DNA of 10,666 nt, taken from Treponema sp. Lineage in GTDB: Bacteria > Spirochaetota > Spirochaetia > Treponematales > Treponemataceae. The notes beneath the pieces are model-generated. The model saw only the letters and a program-made list of their open reading frames with translations. It was not told where the DNA came from and did no database searches. Location: NCBI GenBank assembly GCA_016290335.1, contig JAEETM010000103.1:1-10666 (forward strand), written 5' to 3'. The number at the start of each line of letters is the position of its first letter. Positions within the stretch are counted from its first letter, which is position 1. The position numbers were made by a program, and so were the translations under genes. Positions 1-6,540 of this stretch are shown here, in pieces.

Positions 1-56
1 AAACCTTCGCTGAGGGTCCAGGTTGAGTTGTCGATTTGGGTGATTTCGTATTCCAT
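1..56 (-). CDS. N-terminal fragment of a probable MBL-fold metallo-hydrolase (runs off the left edge)
   Basis: Only 18 codons are inside the window. The reverse strand reads MEYEITQIDNSTWTLSEG from an ATG at 56-54 and stays open to the edge. This opening (short beta strand, 'I..STW.L.EG') resembles the start of metallo-beta-lactamase-fold hydrolases, where it precedes the first HxHxDH-bearing part. None of the metal ligands are in the window, so the family call is inference. There is no Shine-Dalgarno sequence. An extended -10 (TGATATAAT) ends 6 bases before the ATG, so the transcript would start at or next to the start codon. The gene is divergent from yccF. Confidence 0.5.
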   Translation of the reverse strand, partial: MEYEITQIDNSTWTLSEG

Positions 57-62
57 ATATTA

Positions 63-71
63 ATTATATCA
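63..71 (-). promoter_or_regulatory. Extended -10 promoter of the leftward MBL-like gene
   Basis: On the minus strand TGA-TATAAT occupies 71-63, giving a TGnTATAAT extended -10. No good -35 is present. The hexamer ends 6 nt before the ATG, so the transcript would be leaderless. Confidence 0.45.
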
Positions 72-143
72 CAAAAAATCAATTTGAGAAAAAAACATTG
101 CCCCCACCCCGTCAAATTGTTAAATTATAATCAGGAGCGAATC

Positions 144-503
144 ATGAGTTTTATTGGAAATATTATCTGGTTTTTGTTGGGCGGATTTCTGCTGGGGCTG
201 GGCTGGATTGTAGCCGGGATTCTGTGGTGCATAACGATTGTGGGGATTCCGCTGGGGATTCAGTGCTTCAAGATTGCGGGGATGGCTATGTGTCCGTTTG
301 GACGAGAACTTGCATTTGACGGAAGCCCGATGTCTTTAATCTTAAACATTTTCTGGATTTGTATTTCTGGGGTTGAGCTTGCGGTGGCACATGTGATTGT
401 GGGGCTTTTGTTCTGCATTACAATTGTTGGCATTCCGTTTGGCAAGCAGCATTTTAAATTGGCTCAGGTTGCGCTCATGCCGTTTGGCACGTACGCGTTT
501 TAG
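144..503 (+). CDS. yccF: YccF-family inner-membrane protein
   Basis: Small integral membrane protein of 119 aa, the usual length for the YccF family; its biochemical function is unknown. The family's two homologous halves are obvious: 'CITIVGIPLGIQCFKIA...PFG' at residues 29-51 and 'CITIVGIPFGKQHFKLA...PFG' at about 93-115. Each follows a hydrophobic membrane segment (about 8-29 and 68-95). I chose the ATG at 144 because CAGGAG at 132-137 is a well-spaced Shine-Dalgarno and because the protein starts here with the family's MSFIGNIIW opening. An upstream in-frame start at 36 would add a non-conserved, basic tail. The gene is visibly GC-richer than its neighbours. It is divergent from the MBL-like gene and convergent with the LuxR gene, with a 10-bp tandem repeat between their stop codons. 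Confidence 0.93.
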   Translation: MSFIGNIIWFLLGGFLLGLGWIVAGILWCITIVGIPLGIQCFKIAGMAMCPFGRELAFDGSPMSLILNIFWICISGVELAVAHVIVGLLFCITIVGIPFGKQHFKLAQVALMPFGTYAF

Positions 504-540
504 TTATGATTAGTTGTGACTAGTTGTGATTAATTATGTA
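501..540. repeat. Four imperfect 10-bp tandem repeats between converging genes
   Basis: Four consecutive decamers read TAGTTATGAT, TAGTTGTGAC, TAGTTGTGAT, TAATTATGTA. The first contains the yccF stop codon and the last contains the luxR-type gene's stop codon on the other strand. No stable hairpin or U-tract is visible, so it is not a recognisable terminator. Confidence 0.7.
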
Positions 541-1070
541 TAATTCTGCAACTCCCGGCGGGATTCAATTCCGAGTTTTTCGAAGATTGTTGACATGTGG
601 CGTTTTACGGTTTCGACGCTGATGAATAATTCTTCGCCAATCTGGGCATTTGAATAGCCGCGGGCTGCAAGACGGGCAACTTCTTTTTCGCGTGGAGAAA
701 GAGGTGCGAACAGATCTTCTGTTTGGGTCTGGCTGGTCGAATCATTATTTTTCTTTTTTGTAAAAATCAGCAAAAATAACTTTATCAGAATACCGATGAG
801 AGCCGGGCGGAATCTGACAAAAATCATTATAAAAAAAGCTGTAGACGAAATTGAAGAAATGCCCTTTCCGTCTGTCCCCAGAAGGTTTTCTAAATCAACA
901 ACCAAAATTAAAAGCTTCACAATTGAAACAAAGAGTCCGCTTATAACTGACAGCTTGGAAAGATTATTCAGAAAATCAATTTTTAATTGAGAACGTCTTT
1001 CTTTTTGAAGGATTGCAGGAATCATAAAGATTGCAATTCCCGCAATCACAAGAATAAAATCTTTCAGCAT
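534..1070 (-). CDS. Membrane-anchored LuxR-type transcriptional regulator
   Basis: 178 aa. Residues 123-174 form a GerE/LuxR DNA-binding domain beginning LSPREKEVARLAARGYSNAQ and continuing through SVETVKRHMSTIFEKLG to the C-terminus. There is no receiver or ligand-binding domain. Instead the N-terminal ~105 residues are hydrophobic, with membrane segments at about 3-21, 39-59 and 73-102, followed by a lysine-rich, then polar linker (104-120). The DNA-binding domain should therefore face the cytoplasm from a membrane anchor. The pair of helices at 39-102 ('GLFVSIVKLLILVVDLEN' then a second helix) resembles the TM3-TM4 hairpins of the neighbouring MotA-like protein; this is a by-eye alignment. 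The ATG is 3 bases after the TAG of the upstream gene, with only a weak GGAA upstream, so translation is probably coupled. A role in sensing the state of the neighbour is inference. Confidence 0.88.
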   Translation of the reverse strand: MLKDFILVIAGIAIFMIPAILQKERRSQLKIDFLNNLSKLSVISGLFVSIVKLLILVVDLENLLGTDGKGISSISSTAFFIMIFVRFRPALIGILIKLFLLIFTKKKNNDSTSQTQTEDLFAPLSPREKEVARLAARGYSNAQIGEELFISVETVKRHMSTIFEKLGIESRRELQNYT

Positions 1071-1073
1071 AAA

Positions 1074-2051
1074 CTATTCCGAATCACAAAGCAGAGTGAC
1101 TTTACTTTCAACAGGAAGCAAAATCAGATTTATGAGCAGCGCGTAAATCATAGGGACACAGGCAACGGTAAAGTTCAGTCCCAGCATTGAACGGTCTTCA
1201 AGATTAAAAAGTATTCCTATAAATCCACCGAGCATTGTCATGATTCCTTCAAGAAGAATTATTACCCGCAGCGTTGAAATTGCATTTATGGATATTGCTT
1301 TTTGAGTAACTGACAGCTTTTGATTTTTTGCAACAAAGTTCAATGCACTGAAAAAACTTTTTAAGTTATCCGAGACTAACAGTAACAGGAAGGTCGGAAT
1401 AAAAATATAAATTATTCCGGGAAGATCACGCAGGAAATAAAAACTCAAAGGATTTTTATCTGTAAGGTTTGCCATACTGAAATGTATTATCAGGAAAAAC
1501 AGCCCGATAATAAATGCAAGCGATACAAAGATTTTCACAATACTAAGAGCAAGCTTTTTTCCAGATGCAGCTGGTTTATCATTTTCACAAGTATTTTCTT
1601 CTGCCATAAATCTTATGATATTACTTCTGAGTTTTCCTTTCAGCGTGATAAAAATCATACCTAAAAACGACAGATAAAAAAATGATAATAGTATGGTGGC
1701 TAAATTAACTCCTAACGTATTGGTGTTTTCAAAATTAAGGTAAAAATATATTCCGCTTATTAACATCAGAAACACACAGATAAAGCCCAAAGCTTTGAAA
1801 GCATAATCAAGGGAAGCTTCTGTTTTTTTCAATTCTGTCAGGGTTGTGTTTTTGATTTTTTTTGAAGATTGAAAAATCCTGAGAAAAGGTTTCCCGTAAC
1901 CAGAAAGAAAAATCATCAGGGCAAGGATTAAAAGAATGCCGGGAAGTAATGCATAATCAACTAATTCCCAGATAAGTCCGCCGCTTGTAATGCTGCACAT
2001 TGTTGCAGTTATGCAGAGTATCAGAAAAGATAAAAGAAGTTCGATAATCAT
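1074..2051 (-). CDS. 8-TM protein built of two MotA/TolQ-like 4-TM units
   Basis: 325 aa, all membrane helices and short loops. Helices lie at about 2-20, 33-51, 86-104 and 114-137, then again at 170-190, 210-227, 264-283 and 292-313. The second half (res 262-317: GIMTMLGGFIGILFNLED, LGLNFTVACVPMIYALLINL, then LLP) follows the MotA stator TM3-TM4 pattern 'GTliGl...NLdDps.iGp..AvAllttlYG.llAnl...P'. The first half has the matching ISGIYFYLNFENTNTLGVNL. 'GG' plus 'D..LPGI' before the second helix also fits MotA. The cytoplasmic loop is only about 35 aa per unit, against about 100 in MotA, and I see no MotB/ExbD partner. Known MotA/TolQ proteins are single 4-TM units, so the duplication is unusual. 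Ion transport is inference. The start has a perfect AGGAGG 5 bases upstream. Confidence 0.72.
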   Translation of the reverse strand: MIIELLLSFLILCITATMCSITSGGLIWELVDYALLPGILLILALMIFLSGYGKPFLRIFQSSKKIKNTTLTELKKTEASLDYAFKALGFICVFLMLISGIYFYLNFENTNTLGVNLATILLSFFYLSFLGMIFITLKGKLRSNIIRFMAEENTCENDKPAASGKKLALSIVKIFVSLAFIIGLFFLIIHFSMANLTDKNPLSFYFLRDLPGIIYIFIPTFLLLLVSDNLKSFFSALNFVAKNQKLSVTQKAISINAISTLRVIILLEGIMTMLGGFIGILFNLEDRSMLGLNFTVACVPMIYALLINLILLPVESKVTLLCDSE

Positions 2052-2072
2052 AAAAACCTCCTGTTCATCTTA

Positions 2073-2101
2073 ATTATCTACCTGCATACTTATAAAAACA
2101 A
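2073..2101 (-). promoter_or_regulatory. Promoter of the MotA-like/LuxR operon
   Basis: On the minus strand TTGTTT (2101-2096) and GATAAT (2078-2073) are separated by 17 bp. The -35 is weak and the -10 good, the usual look of an activator-dependent promoter. The start would be near 2066, leaving a short leader with AGGAGG at 2062-2057. Confidence 0.5.
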
Positions 2102-2130
2102 GATGTAAAAAGTTGTAATTTGAGTTGTAA
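2101..2130. promoter_or_regulatory. Three AGWTGTAA direct repeats, candidate activator site
   Basis: AGATGTAA (2101-2108), AGTTGTAA (2111-2118) and AGTTGTAA (2123-2130) lie in direct orientation just upstream of the weak -35 of the MotA-like/LuxR operon. Positions of roughly -36 to -65 suit a LuxR-type activator, and the operon encodes one. Autoregulation is inference. Confidence 0.45.
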
Positions 2131-2154
2131 TTTTTTATATTCGCGATTTTAATG

Positions 2155-3000
2155 CTATTTTTTTACTCCAACATACATTGCATGACCGCACGTTTCGATT
2201 ATTGATTTGTCGGTGGCAGTTTGATTTATGAGTGCGAGGATATCTTTGAAAGCGGATTTATTCTTGAGTTTATAAATCATGTCTTCTTTTTCGTAGCCGA
2301 AGCCGCGGATTGAACGCAGGGTGATTTTTTCAAAACCGTTTTGCGCAAAAAGATTTTCGATTTCTTCGGATTTTGGATAATAGCCTTCCTGGAAACCGTG
2401 GTCGGAAAGATTGTTGAACTTACCTGAAGTGAAAGCTTCGTTCAAAGTTGCGACATCGACCTGTTCGGGCAACCAGCAGAATCTTGAAACAAGCGCAATG
2501 CTGCCGGAAAGATATGGAATAAAGCTTGCAAAAACTTTTCCGTTAGGCTTGAGGACGCGGTTTATTTCTGCTGCACATTTCTGGCGCTCATCATTTTCAA
2601 GAAGATGATAAAGAGGACCGAAAAGCAGAACGACATCAAACTGTTCATTTTTATAACAGCTGAGGTCGGTTGCATTTACAAGATCACAGGCGACAAGATT
2701 TTTTACATCATCTTCTTTCTTCTGCTTTTTTGCCTGAGCGAGTAAATCTTCTGATAAATCTACAAGCGTAACCTGATAACCGAGCTTTGCGAGAGGAAAT
2801 GAATAAACACCTGCGCCACCGCCAAGGTCGAGAATGGAGACTTGTTTATCTGCACTAACTTCTGCTTCAACGTGCGGCAAATATTTTTCCAGAATCTGCA
2901 TGGTCATAAGATATTCAAGCTTTCCGCTGTTATCATTTCTGAGACGGTTCTTTTCATCAAAATGGCTGTAGTAGTGTTTTACTTTTTGGAAATCGGTCAT
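2155..3000 (-). CDS. Class I SAM-dependent methyltransferase
   Basis: 281 aa, with a Rossmann-type methyltransferase domain. The SAM-binding glycine motif LDLGGGAGVYS is at residues 57-67, the acidic residue ending strand 2 is D81 (VTLVDLSEDLL), and the motif IV region is FDVVLLFGPLYHLL at 121-134, followed by EINRVLKPNGKVFASF at 145-160. The C-terminal part (about 165-281) would form the substrate lid. The substrate cannot be read from sequence. The opening 'HYYSHFDEKNRL' precedes the fold and looks like a genuine N-terminus; the next Met is residue 32. There is no Shine-Dalgarno, and a TGATAAAAT extended -10 ends 6 bases before the ATG, so the mRNA may be leaderless. It is a single gene, divergent from the ATPase. 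Confidence 0.9.
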   Translation of the reverse strand: MTDFQKVKHYYSHFDEKNRLRNDNSGKLEYLMTMQILEKYLPHVEAEVSADKQVSILDLGGGAGVYSFPLAKLGYQVTLVDLSEDLLAQAKKQKKEDDVKNLVACDLVNATDLSCYKNEQFDVVLLFGPLYHLLENDERQKCAAEINRVLKPNGKVFASFIPYLSGSIALVSRFCWLPEQVDVATLNEAFTSGKFNNLSDHGFQEGYYPKSEEIENLFAQNGFEKITLRSIRGFGYEKEDMIYKLKNKSAFKDILALINQTATDKSIIETCGHAMYVGVKK

Positions 3001-3006
3001 GAGGAT

Positions 3007-3015
3007 ATTTTATCA
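3007..3015 (-). promoter_or_regulatory. Extended -10 promoter of the methyltransferase gene (leaderless layout)
   Basis: The minus strand reads TGATAAAAT at 3015-3007, then 6 bases, then the ATG at 3000. It matches the layout in front of the MBL-like gene (TGATATAAT, 6 bases, ATG). No convincing -35 is present. Confidence 0.4.
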
Positions 3016-3057
3016 GGTAATCAAATGTTTTTATAGAGTTAGTATAAGATATCAAAA

Positions 3058-3175
3058 TTAACGATTTTGCAGGTTTTTGTACTTATAAATTTAACGATTT
3101 TGTAGGTTTTTCAACTTGTAAAATTAACGATTTTGTGGTTAAATAGAGATAAAAAATAACGATTTTGAGGTTTTT
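3058..3175 (+). repeat. 33-bp tandem repeat array upstream of the DUF4143 ATPase
   Basis: The core TTAACGATTTTGNAGG recurs with its TAACGA at 3059, 3092, 3125 and 3157, i.e. steps of 33, 33 and 32 bp. Units 1 and 2 are alike over the full 33 bp (core, then GGTTTTT, then ACTTnTAAA). Unit 3 has lost part of the GGTTTTT. Unit 4 ends in GAGGTTTTTATG, so its core supplies the ATPase's Shine-Dalgarno (GAGG, 3167-3170) and runs into the start codon. A 33-bp step is about three helical turns, as in iteron or operator arrays. The repeats face the gene and are probably its control region. Confidence 0.85.
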
Positions 3176-4507
3176 ATGACATTTAGGCGCAAAATCTATG
3201 ATAAATTTCTGGAATGGAAAAAAAACTCAGATGGAAAGACCGCCCTTCTTGTTGAAGGAGCCCGCCGAATAGGTAAATCCACAATCGTAGAGGAATTTGC
3301 AAAAAAAGAATACGAATCATATATCCTCATTGATTTTACAAACGCCCCGCAAGAAGTATTTAAGCTTTTTGAAGATATTTCTGATTTGAATTATATTTTT
3401 ATGCGGCTTCAACTTATCTATCATAAAGAACTTCATGTACGGAAAAGCCTTATCATTTTTGATGAAGTTCAGTTCTGTCCAAAAGCTCGCCAATCAATAA
3501 AGCATCTTGTGGCTGATCACAGGTATGATTATATGGAAACAGGCAGCCTGATTTCTATCCGAAAAAACGTGAAAGATATTCTTATTCCAAGCGAGGAACG
3601 CTCCATCCAAATGCACCCGATGGATTATGAGGAATTTAAATGGGCTTTGGGTGATACTGTTACCATAAAACTTTTGCGGGAATCTTTTGAAAAATATAAA
3701 CCTCTTGGCGATGATTTAAACAGAACATTAATGCGTGATTTCCGACTATATATGCTTGTTGGTGGAATGCCAAAAGCTGTCAGCACTTATATTGAAACAA
3801 ATAACATGCGGCTTGTAGATGAAGAAAAACGTGACATTCTGCGTCTTTATGAATCTGATTTTATGAAGATTGATTCTACCGGGAAGGCAGCCATGTTGTT
3901 TAAATCTATTCCATCCCAGCTTGAAAAAAATGCCTCCCGATATCAGGTTTCTTCTGTTCTGGCAAATCAACGCAACTCTACTGTGCTTGAAATAATTTCA
4001 GAAATGGAAAGTTCCAAAACGGTGCTTGTTTCATACAAATCAGATGATCCAAATGCAGGTCTTACACGAACAAAAGATTTGGAAAACTTTAAGCTTTTTG
4101 TTTGCGACACAGGCCTTTTTACAACCATGCTTTTTATGGATAAAGATTTTACAGAAAACATCATTTATGAAAAATTACTCAGTGATAAGCTTCCCGTAAA
4201 TCTTGGGTACCTTTATGAAAACGTAGTTGCGCAGATTCTTAAGGCAAACGGAAACGCTCTATTTTACTACACATTCCTTGATGAAAAATCACGGCATAAT
4301 TTTGAAATTGATTTTCTGCTTGCTCGAAAAAATAAAGTCTGCCCGATAGAGATAAAATCCTCAGGTTACAAAACACACGCTTCACTTGATGCTTTTAGCA
4401 AAAAATATTCATCACGCATTCTGAATAAATATCTTGTATATACAAAAGATTTAGGAAAGGATAAAGATGTTCTGAGCATTCCTATTTATATGACAATGTT
4501 TGTATGA
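3176..4507 (+). CDS. AAA-family ATPase with C-terminal DUF4143
   Basis: 443 aa, the usual length for the AAA_14 + DUF4143 family. The Walker A motif is GARRIGKST (res 28-36). The Walker B motif is SLIIFDEVQF (91-100; D96, E97). A sensor-like 'ETGSLIS' is at 121-127. The middle part contains the family's 'LYMLVGGMPKAV' (191-202), and DUF4143 follows. The end carries a nuclease-fold signature, D379 (EIDFLL) then E392-x-K394 (PIEIKSS), which fits PD-(D/E)XK. The family is common and duplicated in gut bacteria, and no member's job is firmly established; defence, DNA-processing or toxin roles have been suggested. The ATG is fixed by GAGG 5 bases upstream, inside the last unit of the 33-bp array. 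It converges with the 88-aa gene with only 3 bases between stops and no terminator. All motifs are intact. Confidence 0.93.
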   Translation: MTFRRKIYDKFLEWKKNSDGKTALLVEGARRIGKSTIVEEFAKKEYESYILIDFTNAPQEVFKLFEDISDLNYIFMRLQLIYHKELHVRKSLIIFDEVQFCPKARQSIKHLVADHRYDYMETGSLISIRKNVKDILIPSEERSIQMHPMDYEEFKWALGDTVTIKLLRESFEKYKPLGDDLNRTLMRDFRLYMLVGGMPKAVSTYIETNNMRLVDEEKRDILRLYESDFMKIDSTGKAAMLFKSIPSQLEKNASRYQVSSVLANQRNSTVLEIISEMESSKTVLVSYKSDDPNAGLTRTKDLENFKLFVCDTGLFTTMLFMDKDFTENIIYEKLLSDKLPVNLGYLYENVVAQILKANGNALFYYTFLDEKSRHNFEIDFLLARKNKVCPIEIKSSGYKTHASLDAFSKKYSSRILNKYLVYTKDLGKDKDVLSIPIYMTMFV

Positions 4508-4510
4508 TGA

Positions 4511-4777
4511 TTACCAGACAATATTGATTTTATAAGATACTGCACATTCGCTTGGCAGGCGTTGAACCTTGTAGCCTTTTCCTTCAAAGTATTTAATTAC
4601 TTCATCAACATAGTATTTTTTGTCGTATGTATAATGGCAGTAAGTGTTTTCACCAAGATGCTTTTTTACATCTATACCTTTGTTAATCTGTTCAATCTGA
4701 TTTTTAGTTTCCTGAAGAGTTTTATCAAACTGGGCTTCTTTAATTGTGTCTTTTCGTTTTTGTTCTATACTGTTCAC
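4511..4777 (-). CDS. Hypothetical 88-aa protein, last gene of the operon
   Basis: I do not recognise this protein. It starts at a GTG (4777-4775), supported by GGAGA about 9 bases upstream, which overlaps the end of the DinB-DUF3795 gene 6 bases away; the two are surely co-transcribed. Residues 1-38 are highly charged and helical (KRKDTIKEAQFDKTLQETK), probably coiled coil. The second half contains 'YCHYTYDKKYYVDEVIKYFEGKGYKV', which looks like a small alpha/beta unit. There is no signal peptide, membrane segment or metal motif. A second reading, as a remnant of a larger protein, cannot be excluded. Confidence 0.7.
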   Translation of the reverse strand: MNSIEQKRKDTIKEAQFDKTLQETKNQIEQINKGIDVKKHLGENTYCHYTYDKKYYVDEVIKYFEGKGYKVQRLPSECAVSYKINIVW

Positions 4778-4783
4778 TAATAC

Positions 4784-5839
4784 TTATCTCCATTTTTCCA
4801 TAATCTTCAGGCCTTCATCAATATCATCACCGAGAACTTCCTGGATTTTTTCAAACTTCTTTTTGGAATGCATTATATCAAGCACTCGTAATAATTCTTT
4901 TTTGCCGTATTTTTGAATGAACAGTGCCATTACCCTTATGGCGTTTGTTTCTTTCCCAAGCGAGTAAAATCCTTTTTTGCAATCATAAAGTTCGTTACAT
5001 TCGTAGCAGCCATCCAGACCTTTCTGCTTACAGCAGGCTGTGTTAGGACAAATGCCATCTGGCGAGCAGGTTGCAAAGGAACAGGTGTTATAAATTGTTC
5101 TGCACGAACCACACCATTGGGTAAGGAAACAGTGGCCGCATGAAAGGCCACAATAGGCAATCTGATCTACGCCTTTTTTTGCCTGCTGGCACAGCTTGTT
5201 TTTGATTCGCCTCATTGCTTCTACGTGCATTATCCAGTGGCGGGAAAAAGGCATTTGAATCAGACCTTTGAGATTTTTTCCACACCAGAAATCGATAAGC
5301 CATGCTGAGCTTTCATCAGGACTTACGCAATTGGTGGCGACAAGTCGTGCTTTATCTTCGTCGGTGAAGTTCTTTTTTAAGTCTGCAAACTTCAGATTTT
5401 TTAAAAGTTCATTTGTTGAATCCATCACAGCCTTACAATAATCATAAGTGGCTTTGATATTCAGCTGTTTTGAAAAATCAATCATCTTATCTGCGTTGAG
5501 TTCGTTACCTGTTGTGATGATTTTCGCATTTGTTTTTATAAGCCAGTCATCAGTAAGGAGAATCTGTTCATCCTTCAAAATCAGAGTGTGTGCAACAATA
5601 TCTTCAATGCGGAATGTATGCCAGAGCGACCAGGCAAGAGTTGTCTGATGATTGCCCTCGCCTTCCCCAAACGGCAGCTGATAAAATGCTTCCGGTGGAA
5701 AAGTTTTTACAATAGAAGTTATCTGATCAAATAACTCGGCACGCAGTTCAATAAGAACTTTTATTCCTTCAGCGAAAGTCGCCTCTTTAGAAATCAGAGT
5801 CTGCATTTTTTTGTTTTTATCTGACCAGTCTTTATTCAT
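4784..5839 (-). CDS. DinB-like domain fused to a Cys-rich DUF3795 domain
   Basis: 351 aa from the ATG at 5839. I prefer this to the ATG two codons upstream, because AGGAG is properly spaced only from the 5839 codon. That ATG overlaps the previous gene's stop (ATGAATAA), indicating coupling. In the 351-residue numbering, residues ~18-210 look like a DinB/YfiT four-helix bundle with candidate metal ligands H74 (LAWSLWHTF) and H201/H205 (SRHWIMHVEAM). Residues ~225-351 match DUF3795: 'IAYCGLSCGHCF' followed by 13 cysteines between 230 and 287, then a helical tail. DinB proteins are often thiol-linked transferases or hydrolases. DUF3795 has no known function but looks metal- or FeS-binding. The two domains are usually separate proteins. 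The substrate is unknown. Confidence 0.82.
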   Translation of the reverse strand: MNKDWSDKNKKMQTLISKEATFAEGIKVLIELRAELFDQITSIVKTFPPEAFYQLPFGEGEGNHQTTLAWSLWHTFRIEDIVAHTLILKDEQILLTDDWLIKTNAKIITTGNELNADKMIDFSKQLNIKATYDYCKAVMDSTNELLKNLKFADLKKNFTDEDKARLVATNCVSPDESSAWLIDFWCGKNLKGLIQMPFSRHWIMHVEAMRRIKNKLCQQAKKGVDQIAYCGLSCGHCFLTQWCGSCRTIYNTCSFATCSPDGICPNTACCKQKGLDGCYECNELYDCKKGFYSLGKETNAIRVMALFIQKYGKKELLRVLDIMHSKKKFEKIQEVLGDDIDEGLKIMEKWR

Positions 5840-6527
5840 TTGCATCTCCTTTATAAATCCATATTCCCGTGTATTCTTTGATGATTTTAAGTTTTCTTTG
5901 AATTATATCGTTCTTCATTGAATCACCAAAAAAACCGCCCATGATTCTTGCGGCTTCTTCATGGCTGGTGAATTTATAATCAGTTTGAATTATGTGTTCT
6001 TTAAAGCCGCTATCTGTAAGTGCATGATAAAACTGTGCGAGCTTTTCTCCGGGTGGATTTGGAGAGGCAACATTTGTTCCCAGCGTTTCAATAAAAATGA
6101 CTGTAGCGGCTCTTTTTGTAGTTTCATCAATGAGCATTTGAATTGTTTGATTTCTGTTTTCATCATCCTGGACTACTAAGTGACCAAAGCTCCAGCCTTC
6201 GATTATTATGTCAAATTTATTTTCAAGAGCGCTTATCTGTTTGTTGTCACTAACAGCATACTCAATTTTATCCGCCCATTCAGACAGATTTTGTTTTGCC
6301 TTATCAATCATATTCTGTGCATTATCGTATGCAAAAACTTTTTGTACTTTATCGATATAGTTTTTTGTAACTCTGCCGGTTCCTATCCCAAACTCGCCGA
6401 CAACTTTATTTTCCAACTGAATGTTGTTATTGAGGAACTTACAAAGATTGTTTTCATAATCTTCATGATTTACTAATTCATCATACAGGTTTGAGAAATT
6501 CTGATAAACTTTAAACATATCCGACAT
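5832..6527 (-). CDS. Class I SAM-dependent methyltransferase
   Basis: 231 aa. The SAM motif is VGEFGIGTGR (res 43-52), with Glu in place of the usual Asp at its head. The strand-2 acidic residue is D68 (VFAYDNAQNM), and a motif IV-like FDIIIEGWSFGHLV is at 105-118. The C-terminal half contains 'FIETLGT' and a helical lid; the substrate is not deducible. The ATG at 6527 has AGGAA 6 bases upstream. The stop overlaps the start of the DinB-DUF3795 gene by 8 bases, so the two are translated together and may act on the same small molecule (inference). It is unrelated in sequence to the methyltransferase at 2155-3000 beyond the shared fold. Confidence 0.88.
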   Translation of the reverse strand: MSDMFKVYQNFSNLYDELVNHEDYENNLCKFLNNNIQLENKVVGEFGIGTGRVTKNYIDKVQKVFAYDNAQNMIDKAKQNLSEWADKIEYAVSDNKQISALENKFDIIIEGWSFGHLVVQDDENRNQTIQMLIDETTKRAATVIFIETLGTNVASPNPPGEKLAQFYHALTDSGFKEHIIQTDYKFTSHEEAARIMGGFFGDSMKNDIIQRKLKIIKEYTGIWIYKGDANE

Positions 6528-6540
6528 TTTTAATTCCTAT

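Noticed and set aside
126..131. TATAAT as the -10 of yccF
   Set aside because: The start of transcription would fall near 138, after the Shine-Dalgarno at 132-137, which would then be lost. No partner -35 at a normal distance.
36..143. N-terminal extension of YccF from the ATG at 36
   Set aside because: Extension is not family-like, overlaps the divergent gene's promoter and start, and a proper Shine-Dalgarno supports the ATG at 144.
3058..3175. CRISPR array
   Set aside because: Units are nearly back to back: the ~21-bp core alternates with 12-bp stretches that are themselves similar, and no cas gene is present. It is a tandem repeat, not repeat-spacer.
4936..5303. Two further leftward ORFs and one rightward ORF over the DUF3795 region
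   Set aside because: Shadows of the Cys-rich coding frame, with no ribosome binding sites.
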